This document shows positions 11,589-23,500 of a stretch of DNA of 64,000 bases, piece by piece. The DNA lies in contig NC_089725.1 in assembly GCF_035083965.1 (NCBI RefSeq), positions 30,823,925 to 30,887,924 of the forward strand, written 5' to 3'. A model generated the notes under the pieces. That model was given only the letters and a program-made list of their open reading frames with translations. It was not told the origin of the DNA and did not search any database. The stretch comes from Branchiostoma lanceolatum. Taxonomy: Eukaryota > Chordata > Leptocardii > Amphioxiformes > Branchiostomatidae. The position numbers and the translations under genes were made by a program. Numbering within the stretch: the first letter of the stretch is position 1; every line of letters starts with the position of its first letter.

Positions 11589-12118
11589 TACATCCCGCAC
11601 TCACCAAGGTATACAAACCATGCTAAAATCATTGAAATAAACCATTCCTCCAACATTTAAAGTAGAGAGCTACAGTGATCTAGAGAGATGGAAGAGGGAG
11701 AAAACGGATGAAAAAGTCAAACCTGCTCTTTTATAGAAGACTGCAAAATAACGTAAAGACTCCACCGCAAGTTTTTGTTTTTTTTAAGGTTTCTTACTCT
11801 TATTATTCATTATAGATATATCAATGTAGCACTATAAAATACACCCTAGCCCTAATCTTAACCCTAATCCTACCTGTAAATCTTGCCCTGCCCCACACAG
11901 GTGCTCCTCCCACGTATACTGGAATCCCCCCAAAAGTGTCGTGGTCAGGTGCAGTAGCTGACTTCACACGTATTTGGCAGCTCATGGATTTGGCTCTACA
12001 CCTACCGTGCGTTATATATGGCACCGATAAAACTATAAAAGAGACTGCCTGCAAACTGTCCCCTTCCGCTAGGCGCATCTGGATTATCGATGTGCTGTTG
12101 CCTACTTCCGGGTTCATC

Positions 12119-13305
12119 AGTGTTTGTTTGTTTGTTTGTTTTATTTAGATCTCCATTAGTGATATACAATATGCACTATTCTTCCTGGAGTCCCAATACA
12201 AATAAATAAAATGAAACGAAAACTATACAATTGGTTAACTAAGAATTCGACAAAACAAATGTTGTGAAATCAAAAGTAAACGAGAGATGAACGAGGGAGG
12301 TCAGAGGTCAACATAAGTGAAAACATAAGCTGGATGTAGTGGACGAAAAACCAGACGTAGTCATGAATTACGAATATAGGTAACTCAAATAAACTGAGCA
12401 TAATATATGTAAACACAAATACTGAAGCATAACATAAATACAAATGAGGAAACTCAAAGTAATCATAAAATATAGGTAACGTAAACTGAGCATAATGTAA
12501 ATACAAATGAGGAAACTCAAACATAATGATTACCATAAATTATAAACATAATAAACTGATTAATAATAATTCCAACTAAATCAACCTTGACAGATTAAAT
12601 ATACATGTATTTACAAAAGGACCGGAATTCTGATCAGAAGAATTTACTACCACCATAGACTGAGAGGTGAAGCTTTGTCCTTTGCTTTAACCCAGTCTCT
12701 TATTCTGTTCTTGAAGTCTACATTGTTGGTAGAGATCAGTGTGTTTGGCAGTGTGTTATAGGTTTTTGTGCACCTGTAGAGAAACGTTCTTGACAGCGCT
12801 TTGGTCCGTGGTCTGGGTAGTGTGAAACCTCCTTTATTGGACAGTCTGGTGTTGTGATTGTGCGAAATATTTCTGCCACGTACTCTATCGTATAAGCCCT
12901 CTGGTTGTTTAACTGTAACTAGTTTGTGAAAAGCACTTAGAGTAGTTGTGTACATTCTCTCTTTGACAGTTTGCCAGTTGAGCCTGGTATGTAAGTCGTC
13001 GGAAGAGGAGAACATTATTGAATTAGTTGCAAGTCTGGCTGCACGATTCTGCATAGTCTGTAGTTTGTCTAATTGTGTCTGAGTTATAGACGAGAGGACA
13101 GTGGAACAATAATCCAAATATGATAGAACAAGAGATTGTGCAACGGTTTTCAGTAAATCACCTGGAAAGTAGTTTTTATATTTCCTTAGTGATGCTATAC
13201 TTCTAGCCATTTTTGTTGTGGTCTTGTGTCCATGCTGGGCCCAGGAGAGGTGCTGGTCAACAGTAAACCCCAGTAAGTCAGCTTGGCTTACCTGAGTGAT
13301 CTGCG
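12119..13305 (-). mobile_element. 5'-truncated CR1-like LINE at the palindrome centre
   Basis: The minus-strand frame from about 13,305 to 12,647 encodes the end of a reverse-transcriptase ORF. It contains LGFTVDQHLSWAQH, SYLDYCSTVLSS, LDKLQTMQNRAARLA and ending segments typical of the thumb and C terminus of CR1/jockey-type elements. About 500 bp of AT-rich 3' UTR follow, containing GGAGATCTAAATAAAA, and it finishes in a (CAAA)n tail (12,119-12,140 on the plus strand as TTTG repeats). The 5' part, with endonuclease and RT catalytic motifs, is absent. A 62-residue N-terminal extension in the same open frame is neighbouring flank, not LINE protein. Confidence 0.8.
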
Positions 13306-13632
13306 AATTTTTTAAATGTAAATGGCAACATTGAGATTTTCTATCTGATTTGAGGCGAAACTGAGAATGTGACATTCCGGGAGCAGTCATGGTTGTACAG
13401 GTCACACATTTTACCTCGCACTTCAGTGTGACCACAAGGGAGCATGGGCGACAATTCGCATAGTTGCCGCAATAATTAGTCGCATTCCAATGAAACACCC
13501 TGTTGAATATAACTACAAAATCAACATCTCTTCATTTCTAACAGCTTTGTGGTTAGTTCATATACACTGAAAACCAAAAAAAATTCTGAAACTTAAATAA
13601 TCGCTATTTCTACTATATCGATTGTATAGTGT

Positions 13633-13935
13633 AGCTCAATAAGCGTTCCGAAAGCCCGCACTAAGAGGCTGAGCAACTCCTTTCTGCACACTGCTATTCT
13701 GCTCTATAACAATGCACTCAATCAGTAGTACCATCAGCACTGTTCTTATTGTATTATATGTCATATGTATTATATTGTTCTCATTCTCTTCACGTAATGT
13801 CATACGTGATAATGTCTCGACGTTTTGGAATTGTATCAATATTGTATGTTGAAACACTTTTGTACTAAGAACGGAATTCGGATTATGTAACATAATCCGC
13901 GAGCTTCTTACTGAACAAAATCATCATCAATCATC
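13633..13935 (+). mobile_element. 3' end of a non-LTR retrotransposon (in C arm)
   Basis: Inverted counterpart of 10,056-10,333, with about 25 extra bases near 13,850 (TGAAACACTTTTGTACTAAG) that copy B lacks. It ends in ATCATCATCAATCATCAT. Confidence 0.6.
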
Positions 13936-14089
13936 ATATTGTTGTTGATCAATGGAAATCTTATTAATTACCATTAACAGTGACACCATAATTGTCATAA
14001 TCCTGCATTCAATGGCTGAACGCCAGAGCTAGATATACGAACGTGTCGAAAAACAGTGTCTGTTTTTGGCAGGGGATGTTGGTCGGTAG

Positions 14090-14290
14090 GTTGGCTGGTT
14101 TGTTTTCTGATTGTTTGTTTGTTTGTTTGCTTGATTGGTTGATTGGTTGATTGGTTGGCTGGTTGGTTGATTGGTTGGTCGATTGTTTGGTTGGTTGGTT
14201 GGTAAACTGGCTAATTGGTTGGTTAACTGGTTGGTGAACTGGTTAGTTGGTTGGTTGGTTGGTTGATTGTTTGGGTTGTTGGTTGGTTTT
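14090..14290 (-). repeat. TTGG tetranucleotide repeat
   Basis: The reversed counterpart of the CCAA tract that follows copies A and B. In arrangement it resembles the A copy (536-705) more than the shortened B copy. Confidence 0.8.
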
Positions 14291-14365
14291 ATACATCTAA
14301 ATAGTACTCAGACTTTTCAAGCTAGAAGGTTGCATTTGGTGTTGCGAGAACGGCGTTTTCCAGGT

Positions 14366-17300
14366 TCACAAGGGACAAGTAAAAGAGCAGAGAAACTCTA
14401 GCTCCTGTACGACGATGTCTTCGGCCGGGTGGATGGCGTCCCCGTGCCAGTGTTGTGCATTTGTCATTTCCCAGGCGTCCACGAGAACAACGTCCATTCC
14501 ACGGAACATCTCTCTCATCATCAAGTCCAGCTTGTACGCCAGCCAGTCCCCGGAGATCAGCGCATTGCCCATGCGCGTGTTTGCCGACTTGATGACGACA
14601 AGAGTTTCAGGACTCCTGTGAAGTAAACGTTCTATTGCGGCACGGACGGCTTCCATCCTCTGTTTGTAGACCTCCACGGGGTACGATGTAAAATGTGCCC
14701 ACATGGTGATGCCGACCACATCGCTCGGTCCTCCTTCGATTTCATCAATGGCGTTGGCCACGTACTTGATGTGAAATGTGCGAGTGAGCTGAGCACGAAG
14801 AGGCGGTCCATGGATCCGAAAGTTTACCGTTATGTTGTGAACAGCATCTTGGGCGAGCAATGGCCCAGTACTGTGTATGGCCTCGGGAATATGTGTTTCG
14901 GTCATCTTCAAGATTCTGACCAAGTGCTCCCACCACTGCCGTATGGTAGAGTCGCCCATGAAGTGCAAAGTTTTCCCCTGCAGGCATTGCTGCCAGCCGA
15001 GTTGGCTGGAGAAATGTCTGTTCTTGCAGACCAGAGAGTTCCACACGCCGTTCCGGTAAAACCCGGATATCTGTGGAGTGGCCAGTCCCCGGACACACCG
15101 TCGGCGATTGACCAATGGATCTTGCCCTGTGTTTTAAGAAGAACACCATGATGTCCAGAATCCATCGTTTTTAACGATTTTCATATTTTGTATTAATACA
15201 AATAAAGCATCAAATAATTAGTTATTCAAAACACAATTCACTTCATAAAGTTGTCGCTGTCAATAACTTCTTTTGTCCAACGTCAGACGACCATTCTACG
15301 GTACATGCCAGGCCCGCAGTTTGAATACGTGAAGCAACGCTACTGGTGTACAAGCTTACGACCTGAGCTTCTTGATGAGTTGGCGCTGACCAGACGTCAG
15401 CCAATCCGATACTCCACATCTTGTTGTTTGTGGGAAGATTACCAGCCAATCACATGGCCAGTTGGCAGCAGACGGCGACATGATTGGCTGATAGCTTTCG
15501 CTCCAACAACAGGAGGGGATTATCTTATTGGCTGACCAGCGCTGACGCGACGAGCAGCACGGATCTCTGGCCGGAACGTCGGGGCCGTTGCTTACCGTAA
15601 ACGGTGGGCCTGGCATGACAGAATGAAGGCCACCTTCTCTCTTTATAGAGCCCATCTGTATTACAGATACATGCATACGTTACTCATTTCGTCGTAGAAT
15701 GCTTTATGATTCAACGACTTCAACATTTTGTTCTAGAGAAAACTTTCTGGTATTCTCTATGGTCAATGATGAGTGGAAAGTATGTGACTTACCTCTTCCA
15801 ACGGTTACTTTAGATGGAGATCCAGAAATCGACATTTTCAGTGCACCGTTGCCACTGTAACAGAAATCAAACCCCAAAACGTCAGGATAACGCCTGTGTG
15901 AAAATTAGCACTGTTACATTAGCATAAAGGTTTCCTTCGTATTCGAAACCATCACACATGTGACGTAGGTTACGATGAAAGTTTACGATACGAACTTTTT
16001 CCATGATGCCATCATCCCCATCCGCGTTAAAGGAGTCCTAAAGTCCAGAGGGGGGAGTTATTTTCCAATAGATGATAATTTTAGGAAGAAAAATGAATAC
16101 TTTTTACAATATACGATAAAGTACCCACTAATCCAATGCGCATCAAAAAACACAGTATTCTACCAATTTCCCCAGATGACCCTCTATTTTCTGATTAATT
16201 TAATTAAACAACCTCGGCCTATGGCTTATTACAATGTGCCTGACAAGGCCTGACAATAGTTAGATTACAAAAAGAATTTCAGGGTAGTTAAGAAAAACTC
16301 GTCTTCCTTTGTGGTCTTTTATATCTTATTAACAATTGGCCTTCTTATTGTGCTTAACCCCCCTCATATATGCCAAAAATACTTATTAAAGATGTATGTT
16401 TACACATAGGGAATACATGGTAGGGTCTGCAAGGGTTTAGTGAGCGTCACAGTGTTAAAAAAAAACACCTTGTATAATTCACCATAAGCAAAATTCTGTA
16501 AAAAGTCGGCTGATTATGTATTCATTGATACATGATCTAGTGGAAAATAAAACCGCCTTCTTGAGTTTAGGACTCCTTTAAGATTACCTTGTGAACAGTT
16601 CTCTGTCCACGTCATTCACCTCTTTGTACCGAAGTATACCATGGTAACCTGATGTATTGCACGAAATGCTGGCGGCTTTCTCGCAATACCACCAGACGCC
16701 TGCATGCGGATCGGAGTAGTTACAAAGTGCACTAGTGTTCTTGAAGATGACCGAGTCTACGTTACACTGCGTGTCGATCGTGTCATGTCCTACTACATAG
16801 CGCTTTTGGAACGCGACTAGGTCAATAGGATATCTGCGGATATTTCTTTCTATGGCATCAATGGCCTGTCGTGGGTGGACCAGTTGGATTCTGATGGTAA
16901 CCTCCCCCTCCCACAACAGTCGGAACGTCGCCGTGTACGTCCCGTTCTGGTGATCCGTGATGATGCCCACGGCACCAGAGCCACCAATCTCTTTCTTCCT
17001 TCCCGTTTGCTTCCCCCCATCCTCTATAGTAAGAATTGAGGCTCGAAAGAAATCCCCGATGTTTGTTACTGTCCTATTCTGGTCATCTTTGGCAGAGATG
17101 ACGAGGTGTAACATGTCTCCTACAAAGAACTGTTTGCCAGGCTCAGAATCCAAGGAAAACTTCAGTTGTTGCGTATACACTTTAGCAGTAAACGGCTCGG
17201 TCGTTTTTAACTCCGGTCTCTCAGTTACTTCTGAATTACTCCTGACAACATGTAACATGTCTCCTACAGAGAACTGTTTGCCAGGCTCAGAATCCAAGGA

Positions 17301-18209
17301 AAACTTCAGTTGTTGCGTATACACTTTAGCAGTAAACGGCTCGGTCGTTTTTAACTCCGGTCTCTCAGTTACAGCTGAATTATTCCACCGATTAAAAAAC
17401 GAAGGCACGTCATTAGAAGACCCTGCCGTAAACCACTGCGATTTCATGATTTGTTGGCTGACCCAGGGTCTTTCCTATAACAAATAGATTAAGACAACAA
17501 ATAAAGAAAACAGAAGAAGTGACATTGATCACAAGAATAGTAAGAAGCAGAAATCTTTTTGAAATGTTTCTGGTTCCATCGACCGATTTCTTCTCCATAA
17601 TTCGGATGTTAACAATGTACCTTTTTTCATTTTATTTTTCATTATTATTATCTATTCATAAACAAAAAAATATTAGCATAACAAATGGGGTTGTGGAAAG
17701 CCCTAAATAAGAAATATATAAGATATACATTATTGATCAGCATAACAAACGAAGATATATATAAAAGGCTTATAGAATGAGTCTGAGTCTAGGTATAACT
17801 ATAGGTAACATAAGTATTATACCGCACATTTAAGTAATTAGCCTACCCGGGGTGCTGCCAGTGTGCAGGAAGTTGTTGTTTACAAACATTAGGCTCTAGG
17901 TTGAGGTGGTGTCACAGACTTTTGCAGCTTGTTTTTGTACAGTTAAAAAACACCATACATGCCAGAAATCAATGTCACGAATTAATGATGCAAATATGCT
18001 GAAAAGTGGTTGTCCATGTCATATGTATTAGGATTTGTTCACAAGAATATTTTCAATTTTTGCGCCAAAATGTTACATAGTGGGCCTTTAAGAATGCAAT
18101 GTACCTTAATGCTGAACAGTAGCAAGGTTGCAACACTCATTACGAGTACTAGACCCAAGCACCTGCGCGTCGGTGCGCACTCCATCCACTTCCACCAGGC
18201 GTCCGCCAT
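14366..18209 (-). CDS. NXPE family protein, copy C, four exons on the minus strand
   Basis: Exons in transcript order are 18209-18105, 17474-16588, 15854-15793 and 15126-14366; phases match copy B and give about 604 residues. The first, third and fourth exons have the same lengths as in B (105, 62 and 761 nt); exon 2 is 30 nt longer. The GDST serine block and GDAIHP block are intact, so the esterase domain looks functional. Exon 2 carries two almost identical tandem 48-residue units (each with VTERPELKTTEPF and KFSLDSEPGKQF) in the neurexophilin region. The gene is transcribed toward copy B, tail to tail. Residues differing from B are scattered; no stop or frameshift was seen. Confidence 0.85.
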
Positions 18210-18234
18210 GTTCCTGCTGGGAGAGAGAAAGGTA

Positions 18235-18445
18235 CTAAAGCCCCACTCTCACTGGACCCGCGGCACGCTGGCGGCGTCGCTGCGCCCTAAACTAGACTTG
18301 TGGTACCCTTGACTTTATGATGGGAATATCATTCAAAACGTACAAGTATGACCAAAAAGACAACAAAACACACAAAGCTTAAAAAGATTCGTTTGTTGTC
18401 GATGAAAGTCGTTGAGTGCTTGGTCAATTCGATCGGAGGTTTGAG
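18235..18445 (-). mobile_element. Truncated MITE adjoining NXPE-C first exon
   Basis: Mirror image of 5,480-5,690. The terminal repeat CTCTCACTGGACCCGCGGC lies just upstream of the copy C start codon and the opposite terminal repeat is missing, as in copy B. The truncated insertion was therefore present before the inverted duplication. Confidence 0.7.
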
Positions 18446-18639
18446 GTCCACGAACTCACGTTGGTTTGTTCATTGTCAACCGAAACAGATATCCCAATAG
18501 CTGATTTGCCTGCACTATTAAGTACTGCAATATATGTACTTGTCATTGTACAATGTATATCTGTATGATTACAATATGATGTAGTTCAGTTTTACTTGTC
18601 AAAATAACGTTTTTAAAAAGCAAATAAACAAACCTACCA

Positions 18640-18950
18640 GCATTCAGGTCTGCCCTAAATCAGGCTGAGTAAAACGGATCGATGTATTAAAAGAAGGCCG
18701 GCTACCGGATCTAATATTTCTCGTAACTTCAAAACATCGCTTGCAGATAGTAGGTGGACACATACGACATCTCACACAACGTTCTTCATTGGTGAAAAAG
18801 GGGAACTCTAAAATGTAATGTCCCGTCGCCGAAGTAACGGTGTAATAATGTCTAAGAAACTTGGACGTGTAATGTCCCGTCACATAAGTAATGGTGTCGG
18901 CAATCATGAATTGATATCCAAGGAACACAACTTAACTTCTACTGAAGATG
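18640..18950 (-). repeat. Inverted partner of 20,028-20,350
   Basis: The reverse complement contains CTTCAGTAGAAGTTAAGTTG, then TTCCTTGGATATCAATTCAT, then GTGACGGGACATTACA. The same three words occur in order at 20,030-20,120 on the plus strand. The segment also matches 5,090-5,290 in the left arm. Confidence 0.7.
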
Positions 18951-19117
18951 GAAAATAGAAAGTAAGACAGCTTCAATGTACCTACGGGTTACTGAGGGTG
19001 AAAACATTTCTTACCGTCCGACGAAGCTAAACAAATCCGGTGGAACACTGTTCAGTCGATACCGAATTTTGTCCAAACCTCACTCTGTCGTGTCGTGTCA
19101 CTTCCAGTACAACTCAC

Positions 19118-19312
19118 GGTCTTCTCACCAGTCCGTATTCAGACGACTGACGACGGGAACTCGTTATGAGCCGAACGCCAGGACTCTTCCCATTGGTCCA
19201 CGTCATCGGTCTCTTCCCTTATCTGTACCTATCACCAGGCTACGTCATACCAACAAACGCGGGCAGCTCATAGCCTACATAGCAGTCCCCGACTTCGGCT
19301 AACTATTCTAGG
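19118..19312 (-). promoter_or_regulatory. Putative promoter / 5' non-coding exon of NXPE copy C
   Basis: Inverted counterpart of 3,320-3,448, ending on the minus strand at a GTGAGT donor. Conserved words include GTTCCCGTCGTCAGTCG and GATAAGGGAAGA. No coding frame is conserved between the two copies, which suits an untranslated exon or promoter. Confidence 0.35.
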
Positions 19313-20027
19313 CGTTCTCTGATTGATACCGTGATTTGTTGATGTTGGCTAAGAGAAGGAGGTGGGAAAACACATTATTTTTGCATTGAAAAGAGGAAGT
19401 GCTGTTCTTGAGTGTTGCAGCAAATCAGGCATATGATCATTAAAGAAAAGTTTCCTAGTTATTTAGATAGCTCAGAAAAATTCGTATTCCTCGTGAAACT
19501 AGACAAGCCATATTTCATAAACCCTGTATGCTCGAAATTGAGCCTGTACATAGCGATTTCAATTAGTCTTTAGATGTTGTTAGATATCACGTTTTTGTTA
19601 TCACTGTAACTATACTTCTGCTTGTCATCATGACCTGTACTTAGCTCATCAGAGCATAAGCGTGCAATTGATAAAGGTCTTTCATTCATTGAAGAAAAGG
19701 TAGTATCAAAGCGTCAGCCGTAGTTAGAGCCTGTTAGGGAGGCTCCAGGGAGTTAGTTCACCAGGATGTTTGCTCCGTCACGTTGCCCTGTGCAGTTGAC
19801 AGTCAACAGTGATGTGGCGCGCCTGTTTTGTCAGCAGCTGTGTTTTTCCACCTCTGACCCACGGTACCACGTTTTAGATGGATATCTTGAATTAAAAAGG
19901 CAGCATATGGGGCTTGAATATTGTTGCTCTAACTTTTTCATAGACGTATCTTACGGCGTACGCAACTCATTCAATTTTCCACACTTCCAGTTGAATATTT
20001 CGAGACAAAAATTCTGACGTTTTGGAA

Positions 20028-20350
20028 TCCATCTTCAGTAGAAGTTAAGTTGTGTTCCTTGGATATCAATTCATGATTGCCGACACCATTACTTATGTGA
20101 CGGGACATTACACGTCCAAGTTTCCCTTTTTCACCAAATTGAATGAAAACTTTGTGTGAGGCGTCGCTTGTGTCCGCCCGCTATCTACAAAGTTAACGTT
20201 GTTTTAAAGTTACAGGGATATCAAATGTAGCCCCAGTCGATAACATGCAAACCTACAACGCACAAGTATCGATCAGTCGTTACACAAATTTCAGGGGAGA
20301 CCTGAATCCTGTTGACTTTTCGTTTGTCTCTTTTCAATGATGAGCTTTAA
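20028..20350 (+). repeat. Direct partial copy of the NXPE upstream segment, in front of the VWA gene
   Basis: Resembles 5,090-5,300 on the same strand and 18,640-18,950 on the opposite strand, with more divergence and small gaps. It ends about 155 bases before the VWA start codon, so this duplicated segment may lie in that gene's upstream region. Confidence 0.6.
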
Positions 20351-20505
20351 AAAGAAAACGTTTGTGATAATTATTGTTTTTAATAGTTACAGTAGAGTTA
20401 AAAGAGACAAAATCAACGACGAAGGATCTGGTTCGGTCGACAAATACACAAGCCAATAACTCACACGTATCCATCTATTATTACACAGATTCCAGCACAA
20501 CAAAC

Positions 20506-23500
20506 ATGCCGTGGAAACTGTTGCTGCCCGCTTTGGTGATGGTCGTCGCCATCCACGAGACAGTCGGCCAAGACCGAGGACCGCCACCCGTCCCACCCCG
20601 GCCCGGGGACGACCCGACGACGGCCCCGCCGACGGTCCCGGGCCCAGGGGAGTACATCGTTGTTTATTTCTAAACATTTCACTTCAGATTCGCTACATTG
20701 ACTTTTTCGTCACAGAAATATGATATATATGGACATGGGGAATAGGACTTTTCATGTACAAATCACCCGTCTATTTCAATCCGGAATCGCCACTTCTGTC
20801 AATGGAAGATAGCAGACCCTGTGCATCTGAATACTCATGCATTATTGTAACATACAATTTGGAGACGGTCCCCTGTAGATTGATGCGCCTAGTACAGGAT
20901 ATATGTCGATACACAGTTTAGGGAAGTATCCCGTTCAGGGGTCACCAAACCTGGAGAATTTTCACCACTACTTATTAGGAGCGGTATAAATCGCTGGTGC
21001 TAGATTGATACTTTTTATTGCAAATTCTTGCCCAAAGAATGATCGCAAGTTACATTAAGATTCCTTGATACACAATAATGTAACGTTACATGTTGACAAT
21101 GAAATGAAATGTAAAAAGTACTGGCTGTTTTACGAGTTCAAGATATCAGAATGCAGTAGACGACTGTACAGATCTAGATTTTGGAGGTTTGACAAAACGG
21201 CTATGTGAAAACTGGTGGCTATTTCTGGCACTAGTTGTCGGTTGACTAGATCTATACTTAAGCTTGTTGGGTCTAACGTCTTCTTTAATAAATCAATGGA
21301 GGACGAAATTAATGTCATATTTGACTGTAACGTTGGTTAACATAAATTCGCGGGGTACTTAAATTCGCCATTTTTTGAAACGGTGTATTTTAGGGATATG
21401 TGCTAGATGCAAAATCAGTTATAACGCCAGCAATGCAAACCGGATAGACTAACGTATTCAGAACACTGGCTGAAAAGCTTCGATAACCATGCATTAGAAG
21501 TTAGCGACGTCAAAAACTCTCCGTCCCTTATTGACAGAGCCTGGGGGCTTCGTGGGAGAATCACACTGCACGGTTGTTCGCTGGTTTATAAGACAAATGT
21601 CACATCTCCTGCCTGCTAAACACAATTATTTACAAGACAATTTATTACAATCTCTTTTGCTAACCTGCAACTGGATTCTAAGTGTGATCAATCATCAAAA
21701 CTCTTTGTTGCTACAACCTACGGCACGTGTATTTTCCCGCCGCCTCATATTACCCAGAATCCTGTCGTCAAGCAGACGACAAAGGTTTGTGAGGAACACT
21801 TTTTTGTCTAAATGTTGCGTGTGATAGTGGACTGAGGACGATATTTTCCTCAAAGTTTGCTCCTAACACAACAAGGAACACATGGACATTGTAGTACAAC
21901 CATTGCTACGGCATCCAGTTAACTTCTCATGAATAATGTACACGTTGCCATGACGGTGGGGATCGACTTTGAGTGACGTTCTACCGACTCAACAAACGGG
22001 ATGTTACCGAAGGCCTGATGTGTGCGGTACGGCCGTTTTTCGTGTATTTTTTTTTTACTTGGACACGTCTATATCCATAGCACTCTCCTCAAGCCAAGGA
22101 TGGAACGAATAGCTGCTGTATAAAATGTAATTAGCGGCAAGATATTCAAGACGAATCTTCTCTCCCGAAATAATGTTCACACCTGTCCGACAACACCGTC
22201 ATTGTGCGTGCGGCGGACGGTAGTTTCAAGTTGAAATATTATGGTGTCAGCACGACTAGAGACAAAATCTACCATATATATGATTAGTGCAAAGATAGTA
22301 CATGATACTGACAGAATAATAGAAAAAAGGGATGTTTTTTTTCTGCTAGATTGATTTCAGTCAACCATTATCGGAAAAATGGCGAATTTATGTTACCCAA
22401 CGTTAATGCGTGGGTTGAACTGGGTTCTCTGTTTTCACAATGGCTGATATCGATTATTCAAGATATGAGGATAAAGGTTCAAAGCTTTTCACCTTTATTT
22501 CCGCTTGTTCAAGTGAATTCAATGCGCTCCGTACGTTCTGTTGATAGATTAAACTAGAGTTCCACGAACACATTATCTTCGCCAAATAATCAAGGCTTAT
22601 TACGGAGAGTGATTAATTTTTACATGCTTATCACCTCCTGCAAATTTGATCATACACCATACCGTTTGGAAGTTATGATTGATATGGGGGGGGGGAGTCC
22701 AGTCTAGATAGGGTTAAAATCATTTGGTGGTACAGGACTAGTATATATGTTTAGTGTGCTGATATATGTTATAACTGGTCATGACAAAATATTGAAAGTG
22801 ATCATGAAATGGTGTAGTCAATATATATGAATAGAATAAATCTTTATTCCATATCATCCACATTTTGAAAGACATAGTACATGTGACTTTTCCATACCTA
22901 GCAGTGGTGCAGTTTTGGTGCAGTGTACTCTCTGAGCAGAGGAGTGGGTCCGGCTGGTTATTCACATGTTTAAGGTGTTTTTGTCAGGCTTTCTATTTTG
23001 TCCCCTTTCCGTTATATCTCCAACCGTGTGTTGGACAATAATGCCTAAACTGAACACGATAAAAACCATCCGGACCCACACATCTGCTTGGAGTGTAGTG
23101 AGACTGTCCCATCTGTTAATTTATGTGCCCCATCTGTTTATTTATACTTTTAGGCAAGGTCCTCTGTTGACCTGTTTCGGGAGCACTGTCACATGCCCGT
23201 TATGGAATGTAGTAGATTTACAAACTATCCTTACTAATTATGCAGATTAGCTCCTGATTTGCATAATTAGTCATTGATTGTGTTAAGCACCATCTGAGCT
23301 CTGTTGACCCCTTCTCAAGTAATTCATGTCCGAAGGTGAAATCAAAAACACCCACCGCAGTTCCAAACAAGACGCTAGGGGGCCCAAACTTACACAACTT
23401 AATTCCTGTGGCATGAACTATCTACCACACAAAAATCATGACCATAGCAGTTTCAGAAAATATGCCCCAAAATTTTGAATCTCCGCAGCAGTACCTTAGG

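Larger units (their letters stand above)
13310..19830 (-). repeat. Right arm of the large inverted duplication (contains NXPE copy C)
   Basis: Reverse complement of 2,815-10,665 apart from insertions and deletions. The inner border at about 13,305-13,310 is exactly where the LINE 5' end joins the flank. The outermost clear match is GTTGACAGTCAACA near 19,795, paired with 2,820. Confidence 0.85.

Noticed and set aside
12647-13498. 283-residue frame starting MFHWNATNYCG as one gene
   Set aside because: Chimera by read-through: the first part is duplicated non-coding flank and only the rest is LINE protein.
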